Assembly (NCBI RefSeq): GCF_025398315.1
Contig: NZ_JAODOQ010000001.1
Location: 4,278,001 to 4,342,000, forward strand
DNA: 64,000 nucleotides
Direction: 5' to 3'
DNA from: Shewanella phaeophyticola
Lineage (GTDB): Bacteria; Pseudomonadota; Gammaproteobacteria; Enterobacterales; Shewanellaceae
The translations under genes and the position numbers were made by a program. The notes beneath the pieces were generated by a model. That model worked only from the letters and a program-made list of their open reading frames with translations, was not told the origin of the DNA and ran no database searches. Below, piece after piece: positions 19,288 to 27,997 of this stretch; within the stretch, counting starts at the first letter, position 1; every line of letters starts with the position of its first letter.

Positions 19288-20206
19288 CAATTTACCCATT
19301 ACTGATTGGTCTATGATTGGTCGTCAAAACTATGTTGATGAAAATCGATTAGTTATTGTATTGGTCATTGAGCAAGCGCTTGAGGATTTTGATGAGAAAA
19401 CAATCTCTATTGCTTTTGGTCATCAAGATACTGCAGCAGACAAAATTATAGACTTATTTTTACGTAGTCACTTTTGTGTCAGTCAGTTGCCGACAGCGAT
19501 ACCCAAAGATATTACATTGTTTAGCCAGTTGGCATTCTGGGTTCGTTATAAAACAGCAGGAAAGGTAAGTGTTGGGAACGGATCTTACAAGCAAGACTTA
19601 GATGACAGTATTTATGAACAATCCATATCTAACAACGTTTGTATGGATTCACATGTGCCAAAGTTGGCAAGAAACTTAAAAAAACTCAATCAACAAGTTG
19701 CCCCAGATTTGATTGGTTATTGGTTGCAAGCTAATAAAAAACTTTTAAATGAATTAGCTTTATCTGACGATTTATCGCAGGTTGTAGAAATAGAGAACGA
19801 GGTATCAGCCCCTCAAACAACTCGCTATAAGGTAGATGCTTCCTTTCGGTATTTGTATCAGTTCCTCAATATCGCTGAACATTTGGATACTGTGGCGCTC
19901 TATGAAAATAAATATTTTGTGAAAGGCCTTAATCGCCCCCAATACGTCTCAGGATATTCAGAAACCCATCAAACTAAGCACCAAGTTAGACAGACTATTA
20001 AGCATATAATTAATCGATTTCATGAAACATTTTCTGATGTGGACGATAAGGACTTTCTTACTCGTGCATTGTTTAAGACCATTGCCAAAAAAGCGGTGCT
20101 TGATGTGTATGAGATAAATAAGAATGAGCCAAATTATTCAGATTATGCTCACAAGCTGCTACAACTAAAAAATAAGCCATCAACAATATTGGAGCAGGTA
20201 TCATGA
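19277..20206 (+). CDS. Unrecognised 309-aa protein of the CHAT operon
   Basis: The ATG overlaps the end of the CHAT reading frame by 11 bp and the stop overlaps the next ATG (ATGA), so it is cotranslated with both. The sequence is soluble and mostly helical, with several His/Cys residues (for example LRSHFCVSQL) but no motif that I can assign. There is no signal peptide or membrane segment. Given its position it may be the substrate, sensor or regulator of the CHAT protease, since such proteases are often encoded with their cleavage target. That role is inference from position only. Confidence 0.65.
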   Translation: MRDSNLPITDWSMIGRQNYVDENRLVIVLVIEQALEDFDEKTISIAFGHQDTAADKIIDLFLRSHFCVSQLPTAIPKDITLFSQLAFWVRYKTAGKVSVGNGSYKQDLDDSIYEQSISNNVCMDSHVPKLARNLKKLNQQVAPDLIGYWLQANKKLLNELALSDDLSQVVEIENEVSAPQTTRYKVDASFRYLYQFLNIAEHLDTVALYENKYFVKGLNRPQYVSGYSETHQTKHQVRQTIKHIINRFHETFSDVDDKDFLTRALFKTIAKKAVLDVYEINKNEPNYSDYAHKLLQLKNKPSTILEQVS

Positions 20207-20779
20207 CATTGGATAAGTTATCGCTTGATGAAATGGTACAAGGCATAGAATCTGTTGATGAAAAGTGGGAAGACCTTTTATGTCACCACAATGCAGAAAA
20301 AATTTGGGCTGATGCAGTTAAGAGGCGAGAGAGTTTGAATGCGTTTTGCAGTCTAGCGGCAAGATGGCCTGCGATAGTTCATCAATATAAAAAATTAAAA
20401 TCCTTTACTAAAAAAAGCACCAATGCACCACAAATTAGTCTTTGTGGCACTTAACTTCCAACCATTTAGCGCTGCCTTGAGTAGTGTATCAGATGAAGAG
20501 CAAGCCTTTTCACTTGACGTTAAATGGGGGGAGCACCAAATAGTATCGCTAGAGAAAGATATTCTGATTCAGTTCAATGGGGGCAGAGATATTAAGGTTT
20601 ATTACTCTTTTTCTGATGGTGATGGAGTTATTGGTATGAATGACTCATGGGCCTTTAAGCTTGACGAGGGGGCTGTATTACTTACTTTTGTTGAAGGTGA
20701 GTCTTTAAGCAATGATTTTGAGTCGATGTTAAGCAATGCAGACTCAGTCGGGAGTGTTGTACTGCTACCGTCAAAATAA
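20203..20779 (+). CDS. Unrecognised protein(s) of the CHAT operon, two overlapping frames at an A7 run
   Basis: One frame (20203-20454, 83 aa) starts within the ATGA overlap with the preceding gene. A second (20423-20779, 118 aa) overlaps it by 32 bp. The switch lies beside a run of seven A (20410-20416). With six A the two would read as one protein of about 191 aa, passing through TKKAPMHHKLVFVALNFQP. The first part is helical and charged. The second is beta-rich and acidic (for example IKVYYSFSDGDGVIGMND). No family is recognised. It may be one gene with an indel, two coupled genes, or a slippage product. Confidence 0.55.
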
Positions 20780-20811
20780 AAAGCGAAAAAAAATTAATTC
20801 ACCAGCGTATA

Positions 20812-20839
20812 GAAGCACCCATAACAAAAAAGGTGCTTC
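20812..20839 (+). promoter_or_regulatory. Hairpin covering the ribosome site of the viperin operon
   Basis: GAAGCACC (20812-20819) pairs perfectly with GGTGCTTC (20832-20839) around a 12-nt A-rich loop. The second arm contains the only Shine-Dalgarno-like sequence (AGGTG) for the ATG at 20843. No T-run follows, so this is not an ordinary terminator. It could hide the ribosome site and gate expression of the three-gene operon. Confidence 0.5.
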
Positions 20840-20842
20840 AAA

Positions 20843-21190
20843 ATGTCAACATTACAATATGTTTTCCCCCTCAGTGATGAGTCTACTCAATTGAATACGC
20901 TTTCATCGCTAGTGTGTCGTATGAACGCTAGTGTGTGGCAAAGTCTATCTTCCAATCAACAAGTCCAAATGATAAACCTGATAAATGAGATTACATCAGG
21001 TAAACCTTATCCGCTTTTAGGGGGGCGAAAGGTCAAATGTAACAACTCTCTTGTTCGTTTTCGTGTAGGCCGAAATCATCGGCTAATCTTAATCCGCACT
21101 TCAAAGAGCTTCGTTTTTCAGCTGTTTAGCCGTCAAAACTATGAGCGAAATTTTAATAAAAAATTCAGTTCATTAACCGTTGAATGTTAA
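20843..21190 (+). CDS. ParE/RelE-like small protein upstream of viperin
   Basis: A 115-aa protein whose second half (LVRFRVGRNHRLILIRT followed by FVFQLFSRQNYER) resembles the beta-sheet of RelE/ParE-type proteins: an R-x-R-V-G-x-x-R core and a terminal strand followed by basic residues. The N-terminal half is helical. No antitoxin gene adjoins it. It lies 11 bp upstream of the viperin gene and is probably cotranslated with it. The family call is tentative and rests on pattern alone. It could be a regulator, a toxin-like effector or a structural partner. Confidence 0.5.
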   Translation: MSTLQYVFPLSDESTQLNTLSSLVCRMNASVWQSLSSNQQVQMINLINEITSGKPYPLLGGRKVKCNNSLVRFRVGRNHRLILIRTSKSFVFQLFSRQNYERNFNKKFSSLTVEC

Positions 21191-21201
21191 GGGGCTGAGT
21201 T

Positions 21202-22122
21202 ATGAAATCTATTAATGAAGTAAATAAAGATATTAAAGAATTGGTCATCAACTGGCACATCACTGAAGTGTGCAATTATGACTGCAAATACTGCTTTGCA
21301 AAGTGGGGTCGCCCCAAAGAATTACATCGTTCTCTTGAGGAAATTGAAAAGCTGCTTGATAACTTAGCTTCATATTTTATCAAAGGTGATTCTGCGTTAA
21401 AAAATGAACTCGGTTATGACACTATACGCCTTAATTTAGCTGGTGGAGAGCCAATGATGCTTGGCAGTACATTTTTTATAGTACTGATGCTAGCGAAACA
21501 AAAAGGCTTTAAAACCTCAATCATTACTAATGGGCATTATCTAGTAAATAGCCGCTTAGATTTCCCTAAAAATGTGTTGGATATGGTTGGTATTAGCTTT
21601 GATAGCCAAGATTTAAGTACACGAGAAAAAATTGGCAGAGTTGATCGTAAAGGCAATTCGCTCAGCGCTGAGGATTTAAAAATCGCATTAGAGGGTTTAA
21701 TAGAAACTCAAAAAGGCATCAAAACCAAGATTAACACCGTAGTGAACCGCTTAAATTATGAGGAGGACTTTTCATTACTGATTAGTGAGTTAAAACCTTA
21801 CAAATGGAAAGTCTTACAAGTTATGCCCTATGGTGCTGATGACTTACTGATTTCGGATGATAAGTTTAACCAGTTTGTTGATCGTCATAGTGGCTTAGGA
21901 CTCCCAATATTTGCTGAGTCTAATTCAACGATGACCGAGTCATATTTGATGATCGACCCATTAGGCCGCTTTTATCAAAACTCTGTAAGTGCTAGTGGCT
22001 ACAAGTACAGTGACAGCATTAATCAGTGTGGTGTAGAAAGTGCGCTTGCACAGATAGCCTTTAATCCTAAAACATTTTTATCAAGATATTGTCCAATTGA
22101 TATCGATGTTATTGAGTCTTAG
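21202..22122 (+). CDS. Prokaryotic viperin (radical SAM antiviral enzyme)
   Basis: Prokaryotic viperins make 3'-deoxy-3',4'-didehydro nucleotides that terminate phage RNA synthesis. The 306-aa protein has the radical-SAM CxxxCxxC triad at C24, C28 and C31 (CNYDCKYC), followed by Phe as in viperins. It has a GGEP-type motif (LAGGEPMM) and the viperin-typical KINTVVNRLN and LQVMPY segments. The late STMTESYLMIDPLGRFYQN matches the MKDSYLILDE...RFLNC region of animal viperin in position and character. There is no N-terminal amphipathic membrane helix, as expected for bacterial members. The nucleotide preference cannot be predicted. A good GGGGCTGAG ribosome site precedes the ATG. It sits inside a defence island. 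Confidence 0.85.
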   Translation: MKSINEVNKDIKELVINWHITEVCNYDCKYCFAKWGRPKELHRSLEEIEKLLDNLASYFIKGDSALKNELGYDTIRLNLAGGEPMMLGSTFFIVLMLAKQKGFKTSIITNGHYLVNSRLDFPKNVLDMVGISFDSQDLSTREKIGRVDRKGNSLSAEDLKIALEGLIETQKGIKTKINTVVNRLNYEEDFSLLISELKPYKWKVLQVMPYGADDLLISDDKFNQFVDRHSGLGLPIFAESNSTMTESYLMIDPLGRFYQNSVSASGYKYSDSINQCGVESALAQIAFNPKTFLSRYCPIDIDVIES

Positions 22123-22131
22123 GAGGCAAAC

Positions 22132-22485
22132 ATGAAAAGTGAAACTTGTTTTGGAAAGGCTTCCGGTAAGGCATTAACACAATATTATTCTGAGGAAGAG
22201 GCACAAGATGCTGCGGAATACTCAAAAGAATATTATGGTAACGATTTGAGTCCGTATCATTGTGACAAATGTGATTTATGGCATTTGTCGCCTAAAAGTC
22301 GACAAACTCCCAGCCAAAAATGCACTCGTTGCACAGGAGGCTATGGTGTTGAAAAAGCATCATATCGCTCCAAACGCGAGGCGCGTTTAAGAGCTGATAT
22401 CATTTATGATGAACAGGGCATTAGCTTACGAGTCTATAAGTGTAAATATGGTTCTGGGTGGCATTTGACCAAGAGTCACTTCTAA
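22132..22485 (+). CDS. Cys-rich protein with two YxC..WHL repeats, downstream of viperin
   Basis: A 117-aa protein containing two copies of a short motif: YHCDKCDLWHLSPKSR at about residues 43-58 and YKCKYGSGWHLTKSHF at the C-terminus. Between them is a CTRC pair. Each copy ends in W-H-L followed by a small residue and a basic residue, suggesting small metal-binding modules, and each is preceded by a helical segment rich in Glu/Ala/Tyr. It starts 9 bp after viperin with an AGGAGG ribosome site, so it is operonic. I do not know a function. A viperin partner or zinc-binding accessory is possible. Confidence 0.6.
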   Translation: MKSETCFGKASGKALTQYYSEEEAQDAAEYSKEYYGNDLSPYHCDKCDLWHLSPKSRQTPSQKCTRCTGGYGVEKASYRSKREARLRADIIYDEQGISLRVYKCKYGSGWHLTKSHF

Positions 22486-22506
22486 TCAATTCGCGATACG
22501 TGTCGA

Positions 22507-23880
22507 TTAAGCATAGATCAGATAGCTCGATAGAATTTGTGATTTAAACGACGACAATACCAGCTCATCAACTTGGTTTTTACTCCCAAGTTGATGAGCG
22601 TTGGTGTTGAGCGAATCAAAATTAAGCCCTGTACTCGTTTTGCTATTGTCAGACGAAAAAGTTTTGTTGGGTAACTCCTTAGATGTTGAATTATCGATGC
22701 TGTCCAGTAAATGAGCTGATTTTTGATAGGTGTAGGTTCCTGGTACGGCTTCGTCTAATCGCTTTGCATACTCAACTAATTTGGGTTCTGCTAGCATGAA
22801 CATATATGCAAAATTGCTTTGCGCCTCTGTTACACGAAGTACCCGGCCTAGAATTTGCCGAAAGTACAGCTCAGTAGTGACATCAGTAAGATTGCAGCAA
22901 ACTTGCAATCTGGGGATATCTGTTCCTTCGCTTATCATCGCGATACTAATAATCCATTCTGACTGACTGTTTTTAAAGTATTCAATTAATTCAGGCGAGT
23001 CATCTAGCCTGCAAGACACTAGGGTCGATTCTTTACCTAATTGGCCAGATAAAATCGATTGGATTTGCAACGCATGAAGGTATGAAGACGCAACAATCAA
23101 GCCGCCGGCATTAGGTGAAATACTCCTAAGACTATCTAGCTGCTCAATACTTTGAGACAACAAATGTTTGATTACCTCAGGGTGTTTAATGATGGACTGA
23201 TAGCTAACATCGCCTTCTTCTAGAAGGTTTTGTAGATTGTCATATGTTTGAAGTTGATGATTTTTCTTTACCACAACATGTTGAAGATCTATCGCAGTTA
23301 TTTGTGGCATACGGCATACCTTATCCCTAATGGCTTCGATAATGTCGTAAGAGAAATCACATAAAATATTACCGTCTGGGTCTGTATATTTTGCAAAAGG
23401 GATTGGCAGAGTATCGGTACGCCAGGGCGTTCCGGTAAGTGATAATGTGTAAGTGGCTAGATTTTGGATTGTTACCAGTAGCTGCATTCCCCAGACATTT
23501 GAAGGAGAATCACCACCGCCGGCACAATGATGTATTTCATCAAAAATCACTAAAACCCTACTGTTACTTAAATTACTAATTAATTCAGTAGTATTGCTTA
23601 AGGAATGATAAGTTTTTGACATCCCTAAAGCGCCTAAGTGACCATTAAATTTTCTGCTTAAAACATGCTCAAAAGTTTGTTCAATGCTTTGACAAACTAT
23701 ACGGGATGGTGAAAAGCAAACGACATAATCCACTTTATTATTGTCGATAAGTGATTTAGCAATATGAGCGGCAGCTATCGTTTTTCCTGCACCAGGGCAA
23801 GCCAGCATAAGATACCCTGCCTGCTTGCTATAGGTGTCTGTCGCGTGCTTGATACAGCGATTTTGCCAGTCCCTTAACAT
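22507..23880 (-). CDS. SF2 DEAD/DEAH-type helicase
   Basis: A 457-aa superfamily-2 helicase with motif I ACPGAGKT near residue 28, motif II DEIHHC (about 115), motif III SLTGTPWR and late motif VI in YFRQILGRVLRVTEA. It has no recognisable nuclease domain and is short for a restriction helicase. It overlaps the upstream winged-helix gene by 7 bp, forming a two-gene operon opposite an XRE regulator. The pair resembles cargo of defence islands on Tn7-like elements, but I cannot name the system. The 3' end converges with the viperin operon, with only 21 bp between stops. Confidence 0.82.
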   Translation of the reverse strand: MLRDWQNRCIKHATDTYSKQAGYLMLACPGAGKTIAAAHIAKSLIDNNKVDYVVCFSPSRIVCQSIEQTFEHVLSRKFNGHLGALGMSKTYHSLSNTTELISNLSNSRVLVIFDEIHHCAGGGDSPSNVWGMQLLVTIQNLATYTLSLTGTPWRTDTLPIPFAKYTDPDGNILCDFSYDIIEAIRDKVCRMPQITAIDLQHVVVKKNHQLQTYDNLQNLLEEGDVSYQSIIKHPEVIKHLLSQSIEQLDSLRSISPNAGGLIVASSYLHALQIQSILSGQLGKESTLVSCRLDDSPELIEYFKNSQSEWIISIAMISEGTDIPRLQVCCNLTDVTTELYFRQILGRVLRVTEAQSNFAYMFMLAEPKLVEYAKRLDEAVPGTYTYQKSAHLLDSIDNSTSKELPNKTFSSDNSKTSTGLNFDSLNTNAHQLGSKNQVDELVLSSFKSQILSSYLIYA

Positions 23881-24401
23881 GTAATGTTGTCCTCTATTTT
23901 AGTAGCCTTAATTATTTTGTTAATAGCACTAAGGCGGCCATATAGATCCGATGCATGATCTCTGGTTTTGTTAAGCAGTGACAATATGGTTTTGTTTTGT
24001 TGAGGAAATTGTTCTAGGTAATCTTGATAAGCTTGGATTTCACCTAATACCATTTTCAATTCAGTACTTGTCTTGGTTTCTTCTGACATTAACTCATTAG
24101 AGGATGTACCTTTTTCATCATTAGCTTTAGTTGTTATTTCGTACTCGTTACTTTGTAAAATTGCCCGAAGTTCGGGGGTAATTTGATAAATCCTTGCATT
24201 GCTTTTACCTGTTGCAACGATTAAATCTTTTGTTGTTAGTGCATGAATGTTTCTCGCAACCAAGCGCTCTGCTTGTATCTTAGATAAGCTAAATAGATTT
24301 TCTGCTAATTCAATAAGTTGTTTTCTGCCTATTGAGCTTCCATCAACCCGCATCAATAGTTTTCTGAATTTTTGGTTCAAAGAAATAGTTTCGTTAGTCA
24401 T
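23874..24401 (-). CDS. Winged-helix/coiled-coil partner of the helicase
   Basis: A 175-aa protein. Residues about 10-90 look like a winged helix (LAENLFSLSKIQAERLVARNI, then VATGKSNARIYQITPEL). After an acidic linker, residues about 115-165 form a helical coiled-coil region (LLNKTRDHASDLYGRLSAI). It overlaps the helicase start by 7 bp and is transcribed away from the XRE gene. The operator dyads lie just upstream of its start, so it is likely repressed by that protein. Function unknown; DNA recognition for the helicase is a reasonable guess. Confidence 0.65.
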   Translation of the reverse strand: MTNETISLNQKFRKLLMRVDGSSIGRKQLIELAENLFSLSKIQAERLVARNIHALTTKDLIVATGKSNARIYQITPELRAILQSNEYEITTKANDEKGTSSNELMSEETKTSTELKMVLGEIQAYQDYLEQFPQQNKTILSLLNKTRDHASDLYGRLSAINKIIKATKIEDNITC

Positions 24402-24425
24402 GTTCCGATCTTAAAAAAATAAAAA

Positions 24426-24474
24426 CTTAGGATTGCTAAGTATACAGAAATAAGTAAAACTTAGACAATCTAAG
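24426..24474. promoter_or_regulatory. Two CTTAG-N5-CTAAG operator dyads between divergent genes
   Basis: CTTAGGATTGCTAAG at 24426-24440 and CTTAGACAATCTAAG at 24460-24474 share perfect 5-bp arms and a 5-bp spacer, with centres 34 bp apart. They fill the 74-bp space between the winged-helix gene and the XRE gene. The second dyad ends one base before the XRE ATG. This is the classic layout of a C-protein-like or repressor operator. Confidence 0.75.
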
Positions 24475-24475
24475 C

Positions 24476-24814
24476 ATGAGAGATTTTGAAGATGAATATA
24501 AATTGCATAACAATCCAATACCTGAGCGACTTAAACAGGCTCGAAAGAAAGTGGGTATTTCACAGAAAGAACTTGGTGTAAGAGTCGGTATGGATGAAAG
24601 TTCTGCCAGCGGTCGTATGAACCACTACGAAAAAGGTAGGCATGTTCCTGATATTCAAACGCTTAGGAAAATGGCTGATGAATTGAAAGTGCCATTAAAC
24701 TACTTTTTTTGTGAAGATGACCAAAGTGCAGAGCTGGCTATTCTTATCGCTTCGTTAAGTGATGAAGATAAGAAATCATTAATAGCATCGCTTACTCATA
24801 GTGCAGATGAATAG
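24476..24814 (+). CDS. XRE-family transcriptional regulator, possibly leaderless
   Basis: A 112-aa protein with a Cro/C1-type helix-turn-helix from about residue 17 to 75 (LKQARKKVGISQKELGVRVG, then YEKGRHVPDIQTLRKMADEL). A short acidic C-terminal helix follows (SLSDEDKKSLIASL). It faces the helicase operon across two matching dyads and is its likely controller. The ATG directly abuts the second dyad and no ribosome site is visible, so the message may be leaderless. The next in-frame start would cut into the HTH. tnsD follows 25 bp downstream, so the regulator could also influence tnsDE transcription. Confidence 0.85.
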   Translation: MRDFEDEYKLHNNPIPERLKQARKKVGISQKELGVRVGMDESSASGRMNHYEKGRHVPDIQTLRKMADELKVPLNYFFCEDDQSAELAILIASLSDEDKKSLIASLTHSADE

Positions 24815-24851
24815 CTAATATTTCTACCGATCTCATTTAATGGGATCAGTT

Positions 24852-26402
24852 ATGATTATGCAATTTCCTGTGGCGCATGATGATGAATTACTCGTCAGTA
24901 TTCTTGCTCGTTTTGTATCAAGACAAGGTTTAAGAAATGATAAAGCGGCACTAGAATTACTTTTTGGCTCTCGAAACATTGTCCCTTCACCTCTATTGCA
25001 AGGGCATCTTCAAGCTTTACTGTCACAGGTTGGCCATATCTGGTTTATAAGTCAAAATGAGTTGATTCAACGTCATTCTATACTTCCACTTTTTCAGTCT
25101 TTTGTTGAGCCATCGCGAGTAAATGATGTTCAGAATAGAATGATAAACAGTGATAAATCGCATGTGATGACAAGTGTTGGGATTAATGCTTCAAGCATTA
25201 AGTGGCTCCGCTATTATCGGTATTGCCCTGAATGTTTAGCTGAAGATCAAGTAAATCTAGCTTATTCGTATTGGCGAAGGTTATTTCAACTACCTGGAGT
25301 AATTGTATGTCCTAAGCACCTTTGTTACCTGCAAAATAGCTCGTTTAAATTACTCCCCGATAGAAGGCATGCTTTTAAAGATGCTTCATATCTTGCGCCT
25401 CAAGCACAATTAACCTTGTTAAATGTTGAGCCCAATAACAAATTGTTGGCGTTGGCTATTTCGATACAGCAGTTATTAATAACTAAAACACCATATGTCA
25501 CACCATTGCAATGGACCATCTTTTATCAACGCAGCATAGCGGAGTATGGTTTAGTTATTGGGAGTAGACCTGATCATCTTAATATTCGATTTCAAATTGA
25601 ACATTTTTGGGGAACGGCTTTTTTAGAACAACAAGGCTTAAGCGTCAGCCTAGAAAACAATTGGTTGTTAGCATTTTTTCGCAAACACAGACGACATTAT
25701 AGTTTTCTTCATCATATAGTGTGTCATATGGCTCTGTTTCCCTCTTATTCTTTTTTAGACTCTATTCAAAATGCAGCATTAATCACTGATAAAATTAGAG
25801 AAAAAAGGATTTACACTAATATTAAAGCAGTTGAACGATACGAAGAATATCGTGCTATCTGGTTAGTAATTTGCTCACCAACGTCAATTTTAAAAGATGT
25901 TAGAGCGACAACTGAAGGCTCAAGGGTTTACTCATGGCTTTATCGCTATGACAATGCTTGGTTACAAGAACATTTGCCAAATCGTTTCCGTAATGATGTC
26001 GGGAGGCAAATAAATTGGTGCAAGCGCGACATTGATATTGTTAAAAAGCTCATTAAAATCCGCAATAAAAGTTATGAGAATTTGAACTTACCACGCATGA
26101 CTCAAACTTGGTTTATTGCTCAAACTAATGTGCCTTGGGGGATTGCTAGTCACTTAGATAAATTACCTTTATGTCTAAGCTTTTTTGTAAAATACACTGA
26201 ATCAATAGATGAGTACCAAATTCGTAGAGTTCTGGCTATTATGGTGAATTGCATAAATTCACATGAACCTTTCCCTAAACCCTATGAAATTGAACGTATT
26301 GCCGGACTTAGCAAAAAGCGTAGCCGAAAACCTGTCAAACACATTCTCAGAATGGATTTCGAAACGTTTTCCCGCTTTAAATTACCTCCCAAGGAATGTT
26401 GA
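24852..26402 (+). CDS. tnsD: Tn7-type target selector TnsD (TniQ family)
   Basis: TnsD binds the 3' end of glmS and directs insertion to attTn7, recruiting TnsC. The start chosen, MIMQFPVAHDDELL, matches the MRNFPVPYSNELIYS start of Tn7 TnsD; an upstream ATG at 24840 would add four residues. The TniQ zinc-binding motif is present (CPECLAEDQ followed by CPKHLC, about residues 124-160). The C-terminal DNA-recognition half aligns with Tn7 TnsD through FRKHRRHYSFLHH, SRVYSWLYRYDNAWL and YQIRRVLAIM. About 516 aa, against 508 in Tn7. The insertion next to glmS fits this protein's specificity. Confidence 0.93.
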   Translation: MIMQFPVAHDDELLVSILARFVSRQGLRNDKAALELLFGSRNIVPSPLLQGHLQALLSQVGHIWFISQNELIQRHSILPLFQSFVEPSRVNDVQNRMINSDKSHVMTSVGINASSIKWLRYYRYCPECLAEDQVNLAYSYWRRLFQLPGVIVCPKHLCYLQNSSFKLLPDRRHAFKDASYLAPQAQLTLLNVEPNNKLLALAISIQQLLITKTPYVTPLQWTIFYQRSIAEYGLVIGSRPDHLNIRFQIEHFWGTAFLEQQGLSVSLENNWLLAFFRKHRRHYSFLHHIVCHMALFPSYSFLDSIQNAALITDKIREKRIYTNIKAVERYEEYRAIWLVICSPTSILKDVRATTEGSRVYSWLYRYDNAWLQEHLPNRFRNDVGRQINWCKRDIDIVKKLIKIRNKSYENLNLPRMTQTWFIAQTNVPWGIASHLDKLPLCLSFFVKYTESIDEYQIRRVLAIMVNCINSHEPFPKPYEIERIAGLSKKRSRKPVKHILRMDFETFSRFKLPPKEC

Positions 26403-27845
26403 ATTAAAAAAGGTCAATGGCGTATTTAAGTCTAAAAATCTTTTTAAAAACAAACAAATTTATGTCGGTGTTGAGTGGATTGACGGTATTTGCTCATCAC
26501 TACCTATTGAAATGGCAAATATGTTAGCACCTGGGCGAACCTTCTCTGAAAAAGACATTTTAGATGAAGTTGAATATGAAAAAGTAACGGTGCGTGTTAC
26601 TGAGTTAGTTAAGATTGATGAATCATCAATGCACTATCGATACATCTATCAAACTGATAAGGGATTGATTTCTGTTTCAGGTTTTGAGTTAGCAAGAACA
26701 ATCTTTTTTCACCATCGACACTTGGTAAATGCTGCATATAATGCAAATGGCTTGTCTGAACTTGCTTTTGTGCACCGTACATGTACGCCATTAAAGATTA
26801 TTTTTCCAAAATCGACTACATATCCTGTTAGTTATTTAAATACGAAAAACAAAATCAATCATATTATTTGGCTTTTTTTAGACCGTGAGGCGAGGCAGAG
26901 CTTTTTTTCTATTTATCAATCTTTTCAGAAAAATACAGATTCGATAGCGTTTGAATTTATCCCCCCAATTTGGTCGGATGGCAGTTTGAGCTGTCAATTA
27001 TTAGGGATCCATTGTCAAAACGCCTCAAGGTAAAGAGAATTGAAGATGTTGTAGATGCAAAAGTCTCTGAGGAGTTTTTTGGTGTCGAGCTAGAACATCC
27101 TAGTATAGACTTTACCGACACATGCGACAAAGAAAATTCAAAACGTGGTAAAACACCAAATGTGGATATAGATCCGGATTTAGATTTAGGTAGTATTCCT
27201 GCGTTTGGTAAACGACTTCATACTCAAAAGGTTAAAGGTTTTTCTTTTAATGTATCTGGTATTCAGGGCACGGTTGTTTCTAATGGTAAAGGGGTATCTA
27301 AGCCTGTTTTTTTTGAGGGAAATGAAAAAACAGAGCATGATCAATCTGGTGTCGGTTCACCTGAAAGAGATGGAGACGCTCAAGAATATGATCCCGTTAT
27401 TAATCAAGATGATGATGGATTCGAAGAAGCTGATGAGTTGCCTCAAAAATTCATTATGTTTGAGGAGGTCGTCAAGGAGCTTGGTCAGAGTCAAAGTATT
27501 ACACTTGAGTCGATTAAGTGCCATGTTTTCCCGAACCCAACAAACAATAGTAAAGTAATATTTAAAACTAAAGATAAACAAACGCTTAGGTTTTTCGTCG
27601 CAATCCTTGATATTGCACAAACAAAAATAGTGATGTTAGAGGCTGACACAACTAGTTTGATAAAATCCAAAGGAGCAAGCACATTAATACTTGGACTTAT
27701 GGATGATGCCGATACTAATTTTAAAGAAATTATTCAGCAATTTTCTGATAATGGTGCTCAATGGCAACATCAGTTCATTCGAGATCGAACTAACTTTTTT
27801 GTGCCTTGTAATCACCCCCAAAAAAACAAAAGGGCAGGTTTTTAA
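26263..27845 (+). CDS. tnsE: Tn7-type target selector TnsE, frameshifted at C6
   Basis: TnsE directs transposition to replication structures, often on conjugating plasmids. Similarity to Tn7 TnsE starts around 26397 (VELKKVNGVF), continues through GFELARTIFFHH, and reaches FEFIPP. At CCCCCC (26961-26966) this frame goes on only to 27033, while the next frame supplies LVGWQFELSI and the rest. Seven C would give FEFIPPNLVGWQFELS, matching FSFDPPPMQGWKLHV in Tn7 TnsE. The site C-CCC-CCA also has the form of a -1 slippery heptamer. No good ATG lies near the conserved start: the only in-frame ATG (26263) overlaps tnsD by 140 bp. The C-terminal domain is complete. Confidence 0.8.
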
Positions 27846-27997
27846 GTGAAGATGAATATAGGAGTATGTGGATTATTAATTTGAGGAAAAAGCTGAGTCA
27901 AGTACTAGAAAAGGATAAATAGCAAATGTGGCATAGTGAATTTTGCCACCAATTAAGAAAAATGGTATGCTGTTAGCGTGCAAATTGGGAGACAAAA

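Noticed and set aside
27653..27662. TAGTTTGATA inside tnsE as an extra TnsB site or internal end
   Set aside because: A single 10-bp match inside coding sequence, without neighbours or a terminal TGTGCG. Chance is likely.
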